64,000 nucleotides of DNA, taken from assembly GCA_938042245.1 (NCBI GenBank), contig CALIRO010000001.1, forward strand, positions 52,290 through 116,289. Direction: 5' to 3'. Source of the stretch: an uncultured Thermoguttaceae bacterium (lineage in GTDB: Bacteria > Planctomycetota > Planctomycetia > Pirellulales > Thermoguttaceae). The translations under genes were made by a program, and so were the position numbers. The notes below the pieces were generated by a model. It saw nothing but the letters and a program-made list of their open reading frames with translations. It was not told the origin of the DNA and ran no database searches. Below are positions 57,210 through 64,000 of the stretch, piece by piece (the stretch's first letter is position 1; each line of letters begins with the position of its first letter).

Positions 57210-58874
57210 CTAATATTCCGACGAAGTGTCGGTGGAGGTAGAAAATACCCTTTGACCGGCAATCCAGGCGCCCACTACGGGCAGGTCGGTATGGAAAAGC
57301 AGTTCATAGGGATCGGCCGCGCCAGGTTGGTCGGGCAGAGCCACAGCGATTATATCGGCCCGTCGGCCGGGGACCAAGGCGCCCAGTTCTTCGCCCCAGC
57401 CCACCGCCTGGGCTGATTCCAGGGTAGCTAGTTCCAGAATCTTTTGCGGCGGCAGGTCAGGAAACCGCCCAGCCGCCCACCGGAGTTCCGCCAGCATGTT
57501 CATCTCCGGCGCCGAAGCCCGACTATCGGTTCCCAGGATTACCCGCACTCCCCAGCTTAGCATCTGCTGGAGCGGATAGGGCCGATGGCCGAAATGGGCA
57601 TGGCTACGGGGACAAAAGACCACCGCCATCCGGTCCCGATGGGCCGCCAGAAACGCCCACTCCTCTTCGTCCAGGTAATTACCGTGGATTATCAGCGCCC
57701 GGTCTGCCTGAGCCAACTGCCGAAGGTAATCCAGGGGCCGCAGCGGCGGCTGAACCAAACCGGGTTCCCATTGGCCCAGATCCTCTAACAAATCTCGCAA
57801 AGGTCCCTGCCCCGTCTGCAGGAACTGGATTTCTTCGAGCGACTCGGCCAGGTGCATGGCCAACGGCAACCGATGTTTCTTTGCCAAGGCTACCGCCGCT
57901 TCCAAAAGCTCCGGCCGAACCGTATAAGGTGCATGAGGACTCAGACCCAATTGCCAAGGGGGAGGGAAACCGATGGTAGCCCCTTCGGTCGGAGGGGTAA
58001 TAATGGCGGAAGATGACTCTTCTATGGGTTGACCAAAATCGCCTCTCTTGCCAGGGGAGAGGCCGGCCTGCAAAGCAGGCCGCCTGAGGGGAACCTTTTC
58101 CCTCTCCCTACGGTGGGAGAGGGAAAGGCTGAGGGGGCTTTTGCAATAGTTGTCTTCCACCGGAGAGATCGGCGCCACCTCTGCCGAGCCGGCACCGGAG
58201 GAGATGGGCTTTCCAGATACTCCGGCTAACCAGGCCGCCAAATGTTCTTGGGCCTGCTGGAGGGCTTGGGCAACCCGGCTGCGAGTCGGCCCCCGTAGTT
58301 CCAAAAAAACGATCCCTTTCATGCCGGTCTGGCTGTACAGATGACCGGTGAAACCAGGTTGGGCGATGTCGGCCACGGCGGTCGTGCCGGAGCGGATCAA
58401 CTCGGCCAGTCCAGTCTGGAGGGCCAGTTCGGTCCAGTTGGGCGGCTCTCTGGAAGACAGCGAATCGACCAGGTAAGCCTGATCCTCGAAGCCCACTGCC
58501 TCTGATGGGCCTCCGATGCCTTCCTGAGAGGCATCGACCGAGGGCTGATCCCCATCCGAGCAGATGCTGGGAGGGGACTGTCTGACAACGGGGCGACGAA
58601 ATCGCTCTACCACAAGCCGCACCCACTGGGAAAACGAGAGGCCCGGCCGGCCGATGGGCCGATCCAGCAAGCTCAAATCCAGGTGGGTATGGGCGTTGAT
58701 CAGACCCGGCAAGAGGGCGACCTGACCAAGGTCTTCCACAGATCCCGGAAGAGCTTCCTTTCCCACGGCCACAATCTGACTGCGGACAATACGGACCACG
58801 CCGTCCGGGATCGGGGGTCCTAGAACCGGGAAAACATATCGGGCCTTTAGGTTTTGTACTCCGGTTTCAGACAT
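57210..58874 (-). CDS. Amidohydrolase (deaminase-like) with inserted segments
   Basis: 554 residues, longer than the usual 400-450. Metal and catalytic motifs of the TRZ/ATZ-cytosine deaminase-like amidohydrolases are complete: LLPGLINAHTHLDLS (about 54-68), LGLSPHAPYTVRPE (about 308-321), MHLAES (about 340), IHGNYLD (about 395-402), CPRSHAHFGH (about 425-434) and ILGTDSRAS (about 447-455). The best guess is a deaminase of a nucleoside-type compound; aminodeoxyfutalosine deaminase of the menaquinone pathway is attractive because mqnC is 3.5 kb away, but unproven. Two low-complexity inserts (about 95-140 and 220-300) break the fold between the first and later motifs; the second contains a palindromic repeat. 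Its start overlaps the end of the permease gene by 28 bases. Confidence 0.8.
   Translation of the reverse strand: MSETGVQNLKARYVFPVLGPPIPDGVVRIVRSQIVAVGKEALPGSVEDLGQVALLPGLINAHTHLDLSLLDRPIGRPGLSFSQWVRLVVERFRRPVVRQSPPSICSDGDQPSVDASQEGIGGPSEAVGFEDQAYLVDSLSSREPPNWTELALQTGLAELIRSGTTAVADIAQPGFTGHLYSQTGMKGIVFLELRGPTRSRVAQALQQAQEHLAAWLAGVSGKPISSGAGSAEVAPISPVEDNYCKSPLSLSLSHRREREKVPLRRPALQAGLSPGKRGDFGQPIEESSSAIITPPTEGATIGFPPPWQLGLSPHAPYTVRPELLEAAVALAKKHRLPLAMHLAESLEEIQFLQTGQGPLRDLLEDLGQWEPGLVQPPLRPLDYLRQLAQADRALIIHGNYLDEEEWAFLAAHRDRMAVVFCPRSHAHFGHRPYPLQQMLSWGVRVILGTDSRASAPEMNMLAELRWAAGRFPDLPPQKILELATLESAQAVGWGEELGALVPGRRADIIAVALPDQPGAADPYELLFHTDLPVVGAWIAGQRVFSTSTDTSSEY
58042..58123. repeat. Palindromic repeat inserted in frame in a gene
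   Basis: Three hairpins in 82 bases: CCTCTC/GAGAGG (58042-58047, 58057-58062), CGGCCTGC/GCAGGCCG (58064-58071, 58075-58082) and CCCTCTCCC/GGGAGAGGG (58100-58108, 58115-58123). It codes for SLSLSHRREREKVPLRRPAL and the following residues of the amidohydrolase without breaking the frame. It shares GGGAGAGGCCGGC with the element at 37.2 kb. Confidence 0.8.
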
Positions 58875-61279
58875 GGGTCAGCAGGAAGGCAGGCCGGGTT
58901 GCCGTCGGGGGCGGCAGCCGAGGTGGAAAATGCTTCCAAGGGGTCGGCCAAAGCGGGGGTCGGGACTGCCGCTGAAGGGGCTTGCAATGCCGCAGAAGTC
59001 CTCAGTCCGGCAACGTTCGAAGAGGCTGTCCATTTCCAAAACCATACCAGGAGCATAGTACTCAAAATAACACTGGCTCCAACCACCGGCCAGGGATAGA
59101 CCAAACTAGCTGCGGCAGCCTCCTGGTCGGCCCAAACCGCCAAGCTTAATGAAATGGCATTATATGTGAAATGGAAGGCCATGGGCGGCAAGATACTGCC
59201 GGTCCAGACGGCTAGCAGTCCGAGTACCATCCCCACCGCACAGGCGCCGATGGCTTGCTGCAAGATCGGATGCGTCAGGCCGAAACAGAGAGCGGTATAA
59301 AAAATGGCTCTAGTCGGCCGACCCACCCGTCGAAAACCAGAAAGCACAAACCCCCGGAAGGCCAGCTCTTCGCACACCGCTGGCAACAGGGCAGCCAAGA
59401 CAAGTAGTTGGCCAAAGCTCGGAACGCTTCGCACGGCCCGCTGCAGCGCCCGAAGCACCGCCGGATCAATAGGATACAGATGAATAATGATTGCCTGCAA
59501 GAGCATAGCAGCCGGGTGGATAGCCGCTGCCAGCATGGCAGCCGCTCCTATTGGCAGCAGCCCCCTCCACCCACTACCAGGCCACCGCAAAAGAAACGTC
59601 TGCCTCGGACTTCGGGCCAAAAACAACCCAAACACCACCGCCGGCCCTAGCACCACCACCAATTGGCTGACCAGCACATTGAGCACAAAATCATCTAGCT
59701 GTGCCAGGCCGACGGTCATAAAAAACTTGAGCATCAAGATGAGCAGGGCACAGGCCAGAGCAGCACCGGCGGTAGGGGTGGCCTGTCGGTTGCGTACCAA
59801 GTGCCGAAGCCAAAGGCCCAGTTCCAGCCGATCCCCAGACCGAAACAGTACCTTCTCCGAATTGAATTGTTCCACCGCCCAACGCACCGCCAACGCACAA
59901 CAGCCCAAGGTAACTCCTACCACCGGTGGCAAGAATTCCAACGCCTGCCAGCCGTTGCCCTCCATCGCCGCCCGTAAAACCAATACTACCCCACAGACAG
60001 GAATCAGACTGCTACCCAGCGAAAGTTCCACACCGGGCGCCATCGGCCAAATGGCTAAAGGCATCGAAATCACTAGAAGCGGCATCAGATAATATTGGGC
60101 TTCTTTGGTGCTTCGGGCTAGCGAAGCCAGCGCCAAACAGAGTGCGCCAAACAGCGCTGACATCGGTACTAAAGCCGTCAGCAGCCACACCACCGACCAA
60201 ATCGGCGGAGCGCCCAGCCCAGGCAGTTGGGACAAAAGCATCCAGCCGGTCAGTCCAATTGCCCCTACGTTCAGTAGGGCCGTCATCATGCTGAACAGCA
60301 TCACCGTCAGCAGTTTGCCCACCACGATGTCTTCCCGCTCGGCCGGGCTGCAAAGTAAAGTTTCCAAGGTGCCCCGTTCCTTTTCGCCGGCACATAAATC
60401 TATCGCGGGGTAAAAAGCTCCTGTCAGAGCCCACAGGAGCAACATGACCGGCAGGATTTTGGCCCAGAGGGCTGCTCCATGGAAAGCGGTCTGCTCGGCC
60501 ACATCGGCCTTTTGAAGATGAAAAGGTCTGGCCGCCTGCACCGGCACTCCGCTGGCTTCCAGATTCCAAGCGGTGATCCCCTCCCGCCATCGTTCCACCA
60601 ACTCGGCTACCCGAGCAAACGCCACCTGCGAACGATCCGTGGCCGTCGAATAAAAAATCTCCGGCGAGGGAACAGCAATGGTTGGCCAAACGGCTTCCGG
60701 AACCGACTTGCTCGGGAAAGACTCAGAGACTAAGGATTCGGATAAACCTGTGCCTTCGGCCAATGGCTCGTTGGATTTTCCAGGCGAGGCGGCACTGGAG
60801 GAACTGGGTGGGATCGATAGCTTGGTCTGGGGGGCCTGTGCCTTCATCGCCTCTCGCACGGCGGCCAGACGCTTCGCAAAATCCGGCGGAATATACAAAG
60901 CCGTCTCATACAACCCCGCCTGCACGGCCAGTTTGGCCTGCTCCCGCTTCTGCTCCCAGGATAAAGGTCCCTCAAATCCTGGCATCTGCCGAGCATCTAC
61001 CAACTGCACCAGCTCCGCCCGTTGGGGATCATCAAACAGCCCGGCTGCAAACCGCCCCCCATCTACCAACTTAGGTTCCACCCCCTGCAGGTTTTCTATT
61101 CCCAGGACCAACACTCGGGTGGGCTTCTCCTGCATAAATTGGCGGATCTGAAAAAGACTCATCCCCAAAAGCGGATAGAGCACCAGCGGCAAGACCACCA
61201 TCATGAAAAGCGTCCGACGGTCCCGGAACTGATCCCGGAGTTCCCGGCAAAACACTAACCCCACATGCCGCCAGTTCAT
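58847..61279 (-). CDS. ABC-2 permease fused to CPBP protease
   Basis: 810 residues. The N-terminal half is an ABC-2 (NatB-like) permease: FCRELRDQFRDRRTLFMMVV and LPLVLYPLLGMSLFQIR (about 10-45), a large external domain (about 50-255) with a low-complexity part around 170-200, and a helix bundle with YPAIDLCAGEKERGTLETLL (about 290-309) and SPAEREDIVVGK, a permease hallmark. The C-terminal third is a CPBP intramembrane metalloprotease (CAAX-protease-like): PAVCEELAFRGFVLSGFRRV (about 630-649), FGLTHPILQQAIG (about 663) and AFHFTYNAISL (about 695), with the two Glu and the His sites intact. Such fusions are known among planctomycetes; the joint purpose is unclear. The ATPase gene is 52 bases upstream. 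Confidence 0.88.
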   Translation of the reverse strand: MNWRHVGLVFCRELRDQFRDRRTLFMMVVLPLVLYPLLGMSLFQIRQFMQEKPTRVLVLGIENLQGVEPKLVDGGRFAAGLFDDPQRAELVQLVDARQMPGFEGPLSWEQKREQAKLAVQAGLYETALYIPPDFAKRLAAVREAMKAQAPQTKLSIPPSSSSAASPGKSNEPLAEGTGLSESLVSESFPSKSVPEAVWPTIAVPSPEIFYSTATDRSQVAFARVAELVERWREGITAWNLEASGVPVQAARPFHLQKADVAEQTAFHGAALWAKILPVMLLLWALTGAFYPAIDLCAGEKERGTLETLLCSPAEREDIVVGKLLTVMLFSMMTALLNVGAIGLTGWMLLSQLPGLGAPPIWSVVWLLTALVPMSALFGALCLALASLARSTKEAQYYLMPLLVISMPLAIWPMAPGVELSLGSSLIPVCGVVLVLRAAMEGNGWQALEFLPPVVGVTLGCCALAVRWAVEQFNSEKVLFRSGDRLELGLWLRHLVRNRQATPTAGAALACALLILMLKFFMTVGLAQLDDFVLNVLVSQLVVVLGPAVVFGLFLARSPRQTFLLRWPGSGWRGLLPIGAAAMLAAAIHPAAMLLQAIIIHLYPIDPAVLRALQRAVRSVPSFGQLLVLAALLPAVCEELAFRGFVLSGFRRVGRPTRAIFYTALCFGLTHPILQQAIGACAVGMVLGLLAVWTGSILPPMAFHFTYNAISLSLAVWADQEAAAASLVYPWPVVGASVILSTMLLVWFWKWTASSNVAGLRTSAALQAPSAAVPTPALADPLEAFSTSAAAPDGNPACLPADPCLKPEYKT

Positions 61280-61331
61280 GGTCGTTGCTTTCGGAATCCC
61301 TCTGGGGAATGTTGTCGGTGCTAGAGGCAGT

Positions 61332-62117
61332 TCAGGTTCCCCTTTCGATCCCTCCAGAATACGCCGCCTCCTGATGGTTTTTCTCAGCCTCTTGAATCAG
61401 CCGGAAGAAGAGCTCTTCCAAGTCTTGCTGCCCGTACTGACAGCGGAGCTGATCCAGGAGGCCTTCGGCCAAAAGGCGCCCTCGATGGACAATAGCAATC
61501 CGATCGCAAAGTTTTTCTGCCTCCCGCATAATATGGGTGGAGAATAGAATGCATTTGCCTTGCTTTCGTAATTCCGCGATTGTTTCTAGCAGCGAACGAG
61601 CCGCCAATACGTCCAGCCCCACCGTCGGTTCATCGAAGATCAAAATCGGCGGATCGTGAACCAAGGCCCGGGCAATGGAGACCTTTTGCTTCATGCCAGT
61701 GGACATTTTTGCCCCAAGCACCTCTCGGATCTCGTGCATCCGGAGCCGCTCAAATATCTGTTCCATCCGATGCCGCAAGATCCGATCCTCCAAGTCATGA
61801 AGCCGACCAAAGTATTCCACCATCTCCCAAGCGGTCATCCGGTCATAAACGGCCGTCGAGGCGGAGACAAAGCCGATCTGCCGACGCACCTGCGCAGGTT
61901 GCCGGACAATATCATAGCCGTTCAGCGTGGCGGTACCGGAGGTCGGCTGGAGCAAGGTACTTAGGATTCGTAAGGTGGTGGTTTTGCCCGCCCCGTTCGG
62001 CCCCAATAGACCGTAAATCTCTCCCGGATAGGCCCGGAAACTCAGCCCGGCCAAGGCGACCACCTGGCCCTGACGCAAATCCGGATAATACTTCGTCAGC
62101 CGGTCAACACATATCAT
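61332..62117 (-). CDS. ABC transporter ATP-binding protein (NatA-like)
   Basis: 261 residues from the ATG at 62117; a TTG two codons upstream (62123) is possible. Walker [11 protein letters not shown] (39-48), Q-loop near [13 protein letters not shown] (about 80-93), signature [20 protein letters not shown] (about 136-155), Walker [13 protein letters not shown] (about 157-168) and the H-loop [11 protein letters not shown] (about 188). The change of LSGGQ to STGMKQ is typical of the NatA/CcmA-like exporters. It energises the permease-protease fusion encoded 52 bases downstream; NatAB relatives export Na+ or antibiotics, but the cargo here is unknown. Confidence 0.93.
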   Translation of the reverse strand: MICVDRLTKYYPDLRQGQVVALAGLSFRAYPGEIYGLLGPNGAGKTTTLRILSTLLQPTSGTATLNGYDIVRQPAQVRRQIGFVSASTAVYDRMTAWEMVEYFGRLHDLEDRILRHRMEQIFERLRMHEIREVLGAKMSTGMKQKVSIARALVHDPPILIFDEPTVGLDVLAARSLLETIAELRKQGKCILFSTHIMREAEKLCDRIAIVHRGRLLAEGLLDQLRCQYGQQDLEELFFRLIQEAEKNHQEAAYSGGIERGT

Positions 62118-62369
62118 CCCCAATACCCATCCAATAGGGTACTAGATACCCCCGAACCAATAGCCCCATCCCCGTATCTTGTGCCTTTGCAACCTCCTGA
62201 ATGTCCATAAATAAAAAAAGAAAAATAAAAATTAGCACAATCAGGCCACATCAGCGGCACAAAACAGGGATTTCCTTCTGGGTTTCTCCTGTCATACTAC
62301 TCCAACGTGTTCCCCATACTCTGAGATCAACGACTTTGGCTGCCGGTTATCAGCCAAAAGTTATATATT

Positions 62370-63539
62370 TTATCCCCCATTAGGAGGTCCAATCCACTCA
62401 TAAAACACGTTTCGACGTCGAGGAACAAACCCAGCCCCTCGAATGGCTGCTTTAATTTGCTCCAAAGTGGCCTGACATCGGGTACCGGCTGCAGCCACCA
62501 CATTTTCTTCGATCATCAGGCTGCCCAGGTCGTTGGCTCCGAATCGAAGGGCCATCTGGGCCACCTTTAAGCCTTGGGTTACCCAACTAGCTTGGATGTT
62601 AAGGAAATTATCCAGATAAAGTCGGCTAAGGGCCAGGGTACGGAGGTAATCGTAGGTACCGGTTTTGGGCAGATGCTGCAGAGCGGTGTTGCCAGGTTGA
62701 AACGTCCAAGGGATAAAAGCGGTAAATCCGCCGGTTTCGTCTTGGAGGCGGCGGAGGCGTTCGAGGTGTTCGATTCGATCGGCCAGGGTTTCCACATGGC
62801 CGAACATCATGGTTGCAGACCCACGTCCGCCCAGTTGATGCCACGTTCGGCATACTTCCAACCACCCATCCGAGGAGACTTTATGAGGACTGATCCGGCG
62901 GCGGACCCGATCGACCAGGATTTCTGCCCCTCCGCCGGGCAGACTGCCAAGGCCAGCTTCTTTGAGACGCAGAAGCACTTCCCGGATGGGCAAATGAGAA
63001 AGCTGGGCAAGATGGGCAATTTCCGGCGGGCTAAATCCATGAATGTTGATTTCCGGAAACCGCTGACGGATCGTTTGCAACAATTCTTCATACCAGGAAA
63101 GGGGGAGGTCCGGATGCAATCCCCCTTGCAGAAGTATTTGATCCCCCCCTAATGCGACCGTCTCCTCAATCTTCCGAAACAAGCTCTCTTGGTCGATCAC
63201 CCAGCCGCCCGGTTGGCCCGGTCTGCGTGAAAACGCACAAAACTGGCACCCGCTAATGCATACATTGGTATAGTTTATGTTCCGATCAATATGATACGTC
63301 CGATACCGGTGCGGATGCAGCCACTGCGTCATCTGATCTGCTGCCTCCGCTAACCACGAAAGCGGCGCCTCGGTCAAAAGCCAAACGCCCTCCTCCGGCC
63401 TGAGCCGTTGGCCCACTAACACCCGATCCAATATCCGAGCTATCTCCCTCAACCGGGGTGTACCTGCTTGCCCACCCTCTGGCCCAGCAACTCCACCGCT
63501 TCGTGTACCGGGTATTTCCGAGGTCCTCGTTCTGTACAT
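62370..63539 (-). CDS. mqnC: Radical SAM enzyme MqnC (futalosine pathway)
   Basis: 389 residues. CISGCQFC (Cys94, Cys98, Cys101) is the 4Fe-4S site, within IDRNINYTNVCISGCQFCAF, which is the CofH/MqnC pattern. Further marks: ILLQGGLHPDLPLSWYEEL (about 138-156), INIHGFSPPEIAHLA, GLGSLPGGGAEILVDRVRR (about 194-213), ATMMFGHVETLADRIEHL, and GFTAFIPWTFQPGNT (about 267-281), which points to MqnC (cyclic dehypoxanthinyl futalosine synthase) rather than MqnE. The enzyme closes the ring in menaquinone synthesis by the futalosine pathway. The first 30 residues are a variable leader and the ribosome binding site is weak, so the start may lie further downstream. Confidence 0.88.
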   Translation of the reverse strand: MYRTRTSEIPGTRSGGVAGPEGGQAGTPRLREIARILDRVLVGQRLRPEEGVWLLTEAPLSWLAEAADQMTQWLHPHRYRTYHIDRNINYTNVCISGCQFCAFSRRPGQPGGWVIDQESLFRKIEETVALGGDQILLQGGLHPDLPLSWYEELLQTIRQRFPEINIHGFSPPEIAHLAQLSHLPIREVLLRLKEAGLGSLPGGGAEILVDRVRRRISPHKVSSDGWLEVCRTWHQLGGRGSATMMFGHVETLADRIEHLERLRRLQDETGGFTAFIPWTFQPGNTALQHLPKTGTYDYLRTLALSRLYLDNFLNIQASWVTQGLKVAQMALRFGANDLGSLMIEENVVAAAGTRCQATLEQIKAAIRGAGFVPRRRNVFYEWIGPPNGG

Positions 63540-63919
63540 CGCTCAGGATTCGAAGAAAACCAAGACTACTCTGAATCTACTTTCCAGAACCCAAAACCAA
63601 CATCCCCAAAGAGCATTCCCGGAAATCTAACTCCCCTCTGGCTACTATGCCCGGAAGGGACTTTAGGCAGGTAGTTTTTGATTTTCTGCCTAAAGCTTTT
63701 TCTTAACGCTGTATTTTACCAAATCTTTCTGAGGAGGTCTGATGAGTTTTCTCCAATTGCCCTCCTTAGGGAAAGTTTCTAAACATTCTCTTTTAAGGTG
63801 GACTTTTGCCAATTTTCCTAGTTCCTTTTGTTTCCGATAGTTCCGTAGAAAATATTTATGGAACCTCTGAATAATTCAAAGGAGATATTTTTGCACTATT
63901 CCGGAACCTCCGTCAATAG
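63540..63919. other. Right-edge intergenic region
   Basis: AT-rich, no clear gene. A tiny frame with a good GAGGAGG sequence (63732-63738), ATG 63742 to TAG 63838-63840, would make a 32-residue Phe/Leu/Ser-rich peptide (MSFLQLPSLGK...); I list it only as a possibility. Confidence 0.4.
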
Positions 63920-63966
63920 CCCCAACATATAGTAGCACTGCCAACATTAGACTCAATATATAGTGT
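63920..63966 (+). promoter_or_regulatory. Second tandem pair of NrdR-like boxes
   Basis: Core CAACATATAG (63923-63932, one mismatch) and core CAATATATAG (63954-63963, perfect) lie 31 bases apart, the same spacing and similar sequence as the pair before nrdJ at 19.7 kb. The nearest start to the left (mqnC) is about 380 bases away on the other strand, so the target is most likely a plus-strand gene beyond the window. Confidence 0.7.
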
Positions 63967-64000
63967 CCAACAATGAGAACCAATAGGCAAAGGAATGTAT

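Noticed and set aside
63742..63840. 32-residue frame with GAGGAGG upstream
   Set aside because: Only four bases separate the site from the ATG, and the sequence has no recognisable feature; too short to support as a gene.

Overview
The window is typical chromosomal DNA of a planctomycete (Planctomycetota, probably Pirellulales; a Thermogutta-like relative is my guess, not shown by the sequence). Reasons: secreted proteins of planctomycete type (DUF1080, DUF4838, a hydrazine-synthase-alpha-like haem protein, a LamG protein with PEP-CTERM sorting signal), hopanoid genes, a PPi-type phosphofructokinase, a B12-dependent ribonucleotide reductase and a futalosine-pathway enzyme. Most genes start with strong AGGAGG-like ribosome binding sites, which let me trim several starts.

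Layout. 1-8.4 kb: a membrane-anchored hypothetical protein, then three von Willebrand A proteins in a row (membrane VWA, DUF58, BatA-like). 8.4-15.5 kb: a GT39-like glycosyltransferase, a large AsmA-like protein, a small planctomycete-type protein and a TIGR01777 epimerase. 15.6-19.2 kb (minus): hpnH and squalene-hopene cyclase. 19.2-25.5 kb: nrdJ behind two NrdR-like boxes, an M28 peptidase, and larC (minus). 25.5-30.0 kb: an accessory, rearranged segment next to tRNA-Ile with a cut secreted-protein gene, a cassette of unknown genes, one frameshift, a chimeric gene and a decayed IS4-like transposase. 30.6-36.0 kb (minus): SDR, 6-phosphogluconate dehydrogenase, HAD hydrolase, PPi-PFK. 36.2-44.3 kb (minus): the haem-motif protein and the giant LamG protein. 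44.6-52.3 kb: a sugar-handling neighbourhood (SIS etherase-like protein, DUF4838, DUF1080, MFS transporter, ROK kinase). 52.3-53.7 kb (minus): DAHP synthase with a complete attenuator. 54.0-63.5 kb: uvrB, then a minus-strand run (ABC ATPase, ABC permease fused to a CPBP protease, amidohydrolase, miaA) and mqnC.

The most notable finds are regulatory. DAHP synthase is preceded by a 27-codon leader peptide with Phe-Tyr-Phe-Tyr-Phe-Tyr, an alternative 12-bp pairing and an intrinsic terminator: a textbook translation-coupled attenuator. Tandem NrdR-like boxes with 31-bp spacing lie upstream of nrdJ, and a second pair with the same spacing lies at the right edge, predicting another NrdR-controlled gene just outside. 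A palindromic repeat family (shared core GGGAGAGGC) occurs between genes and also in frame inside two coding sequences. The unknown cassette at 26.3-28.2 kb is the best candidate for an undescribed protein system.
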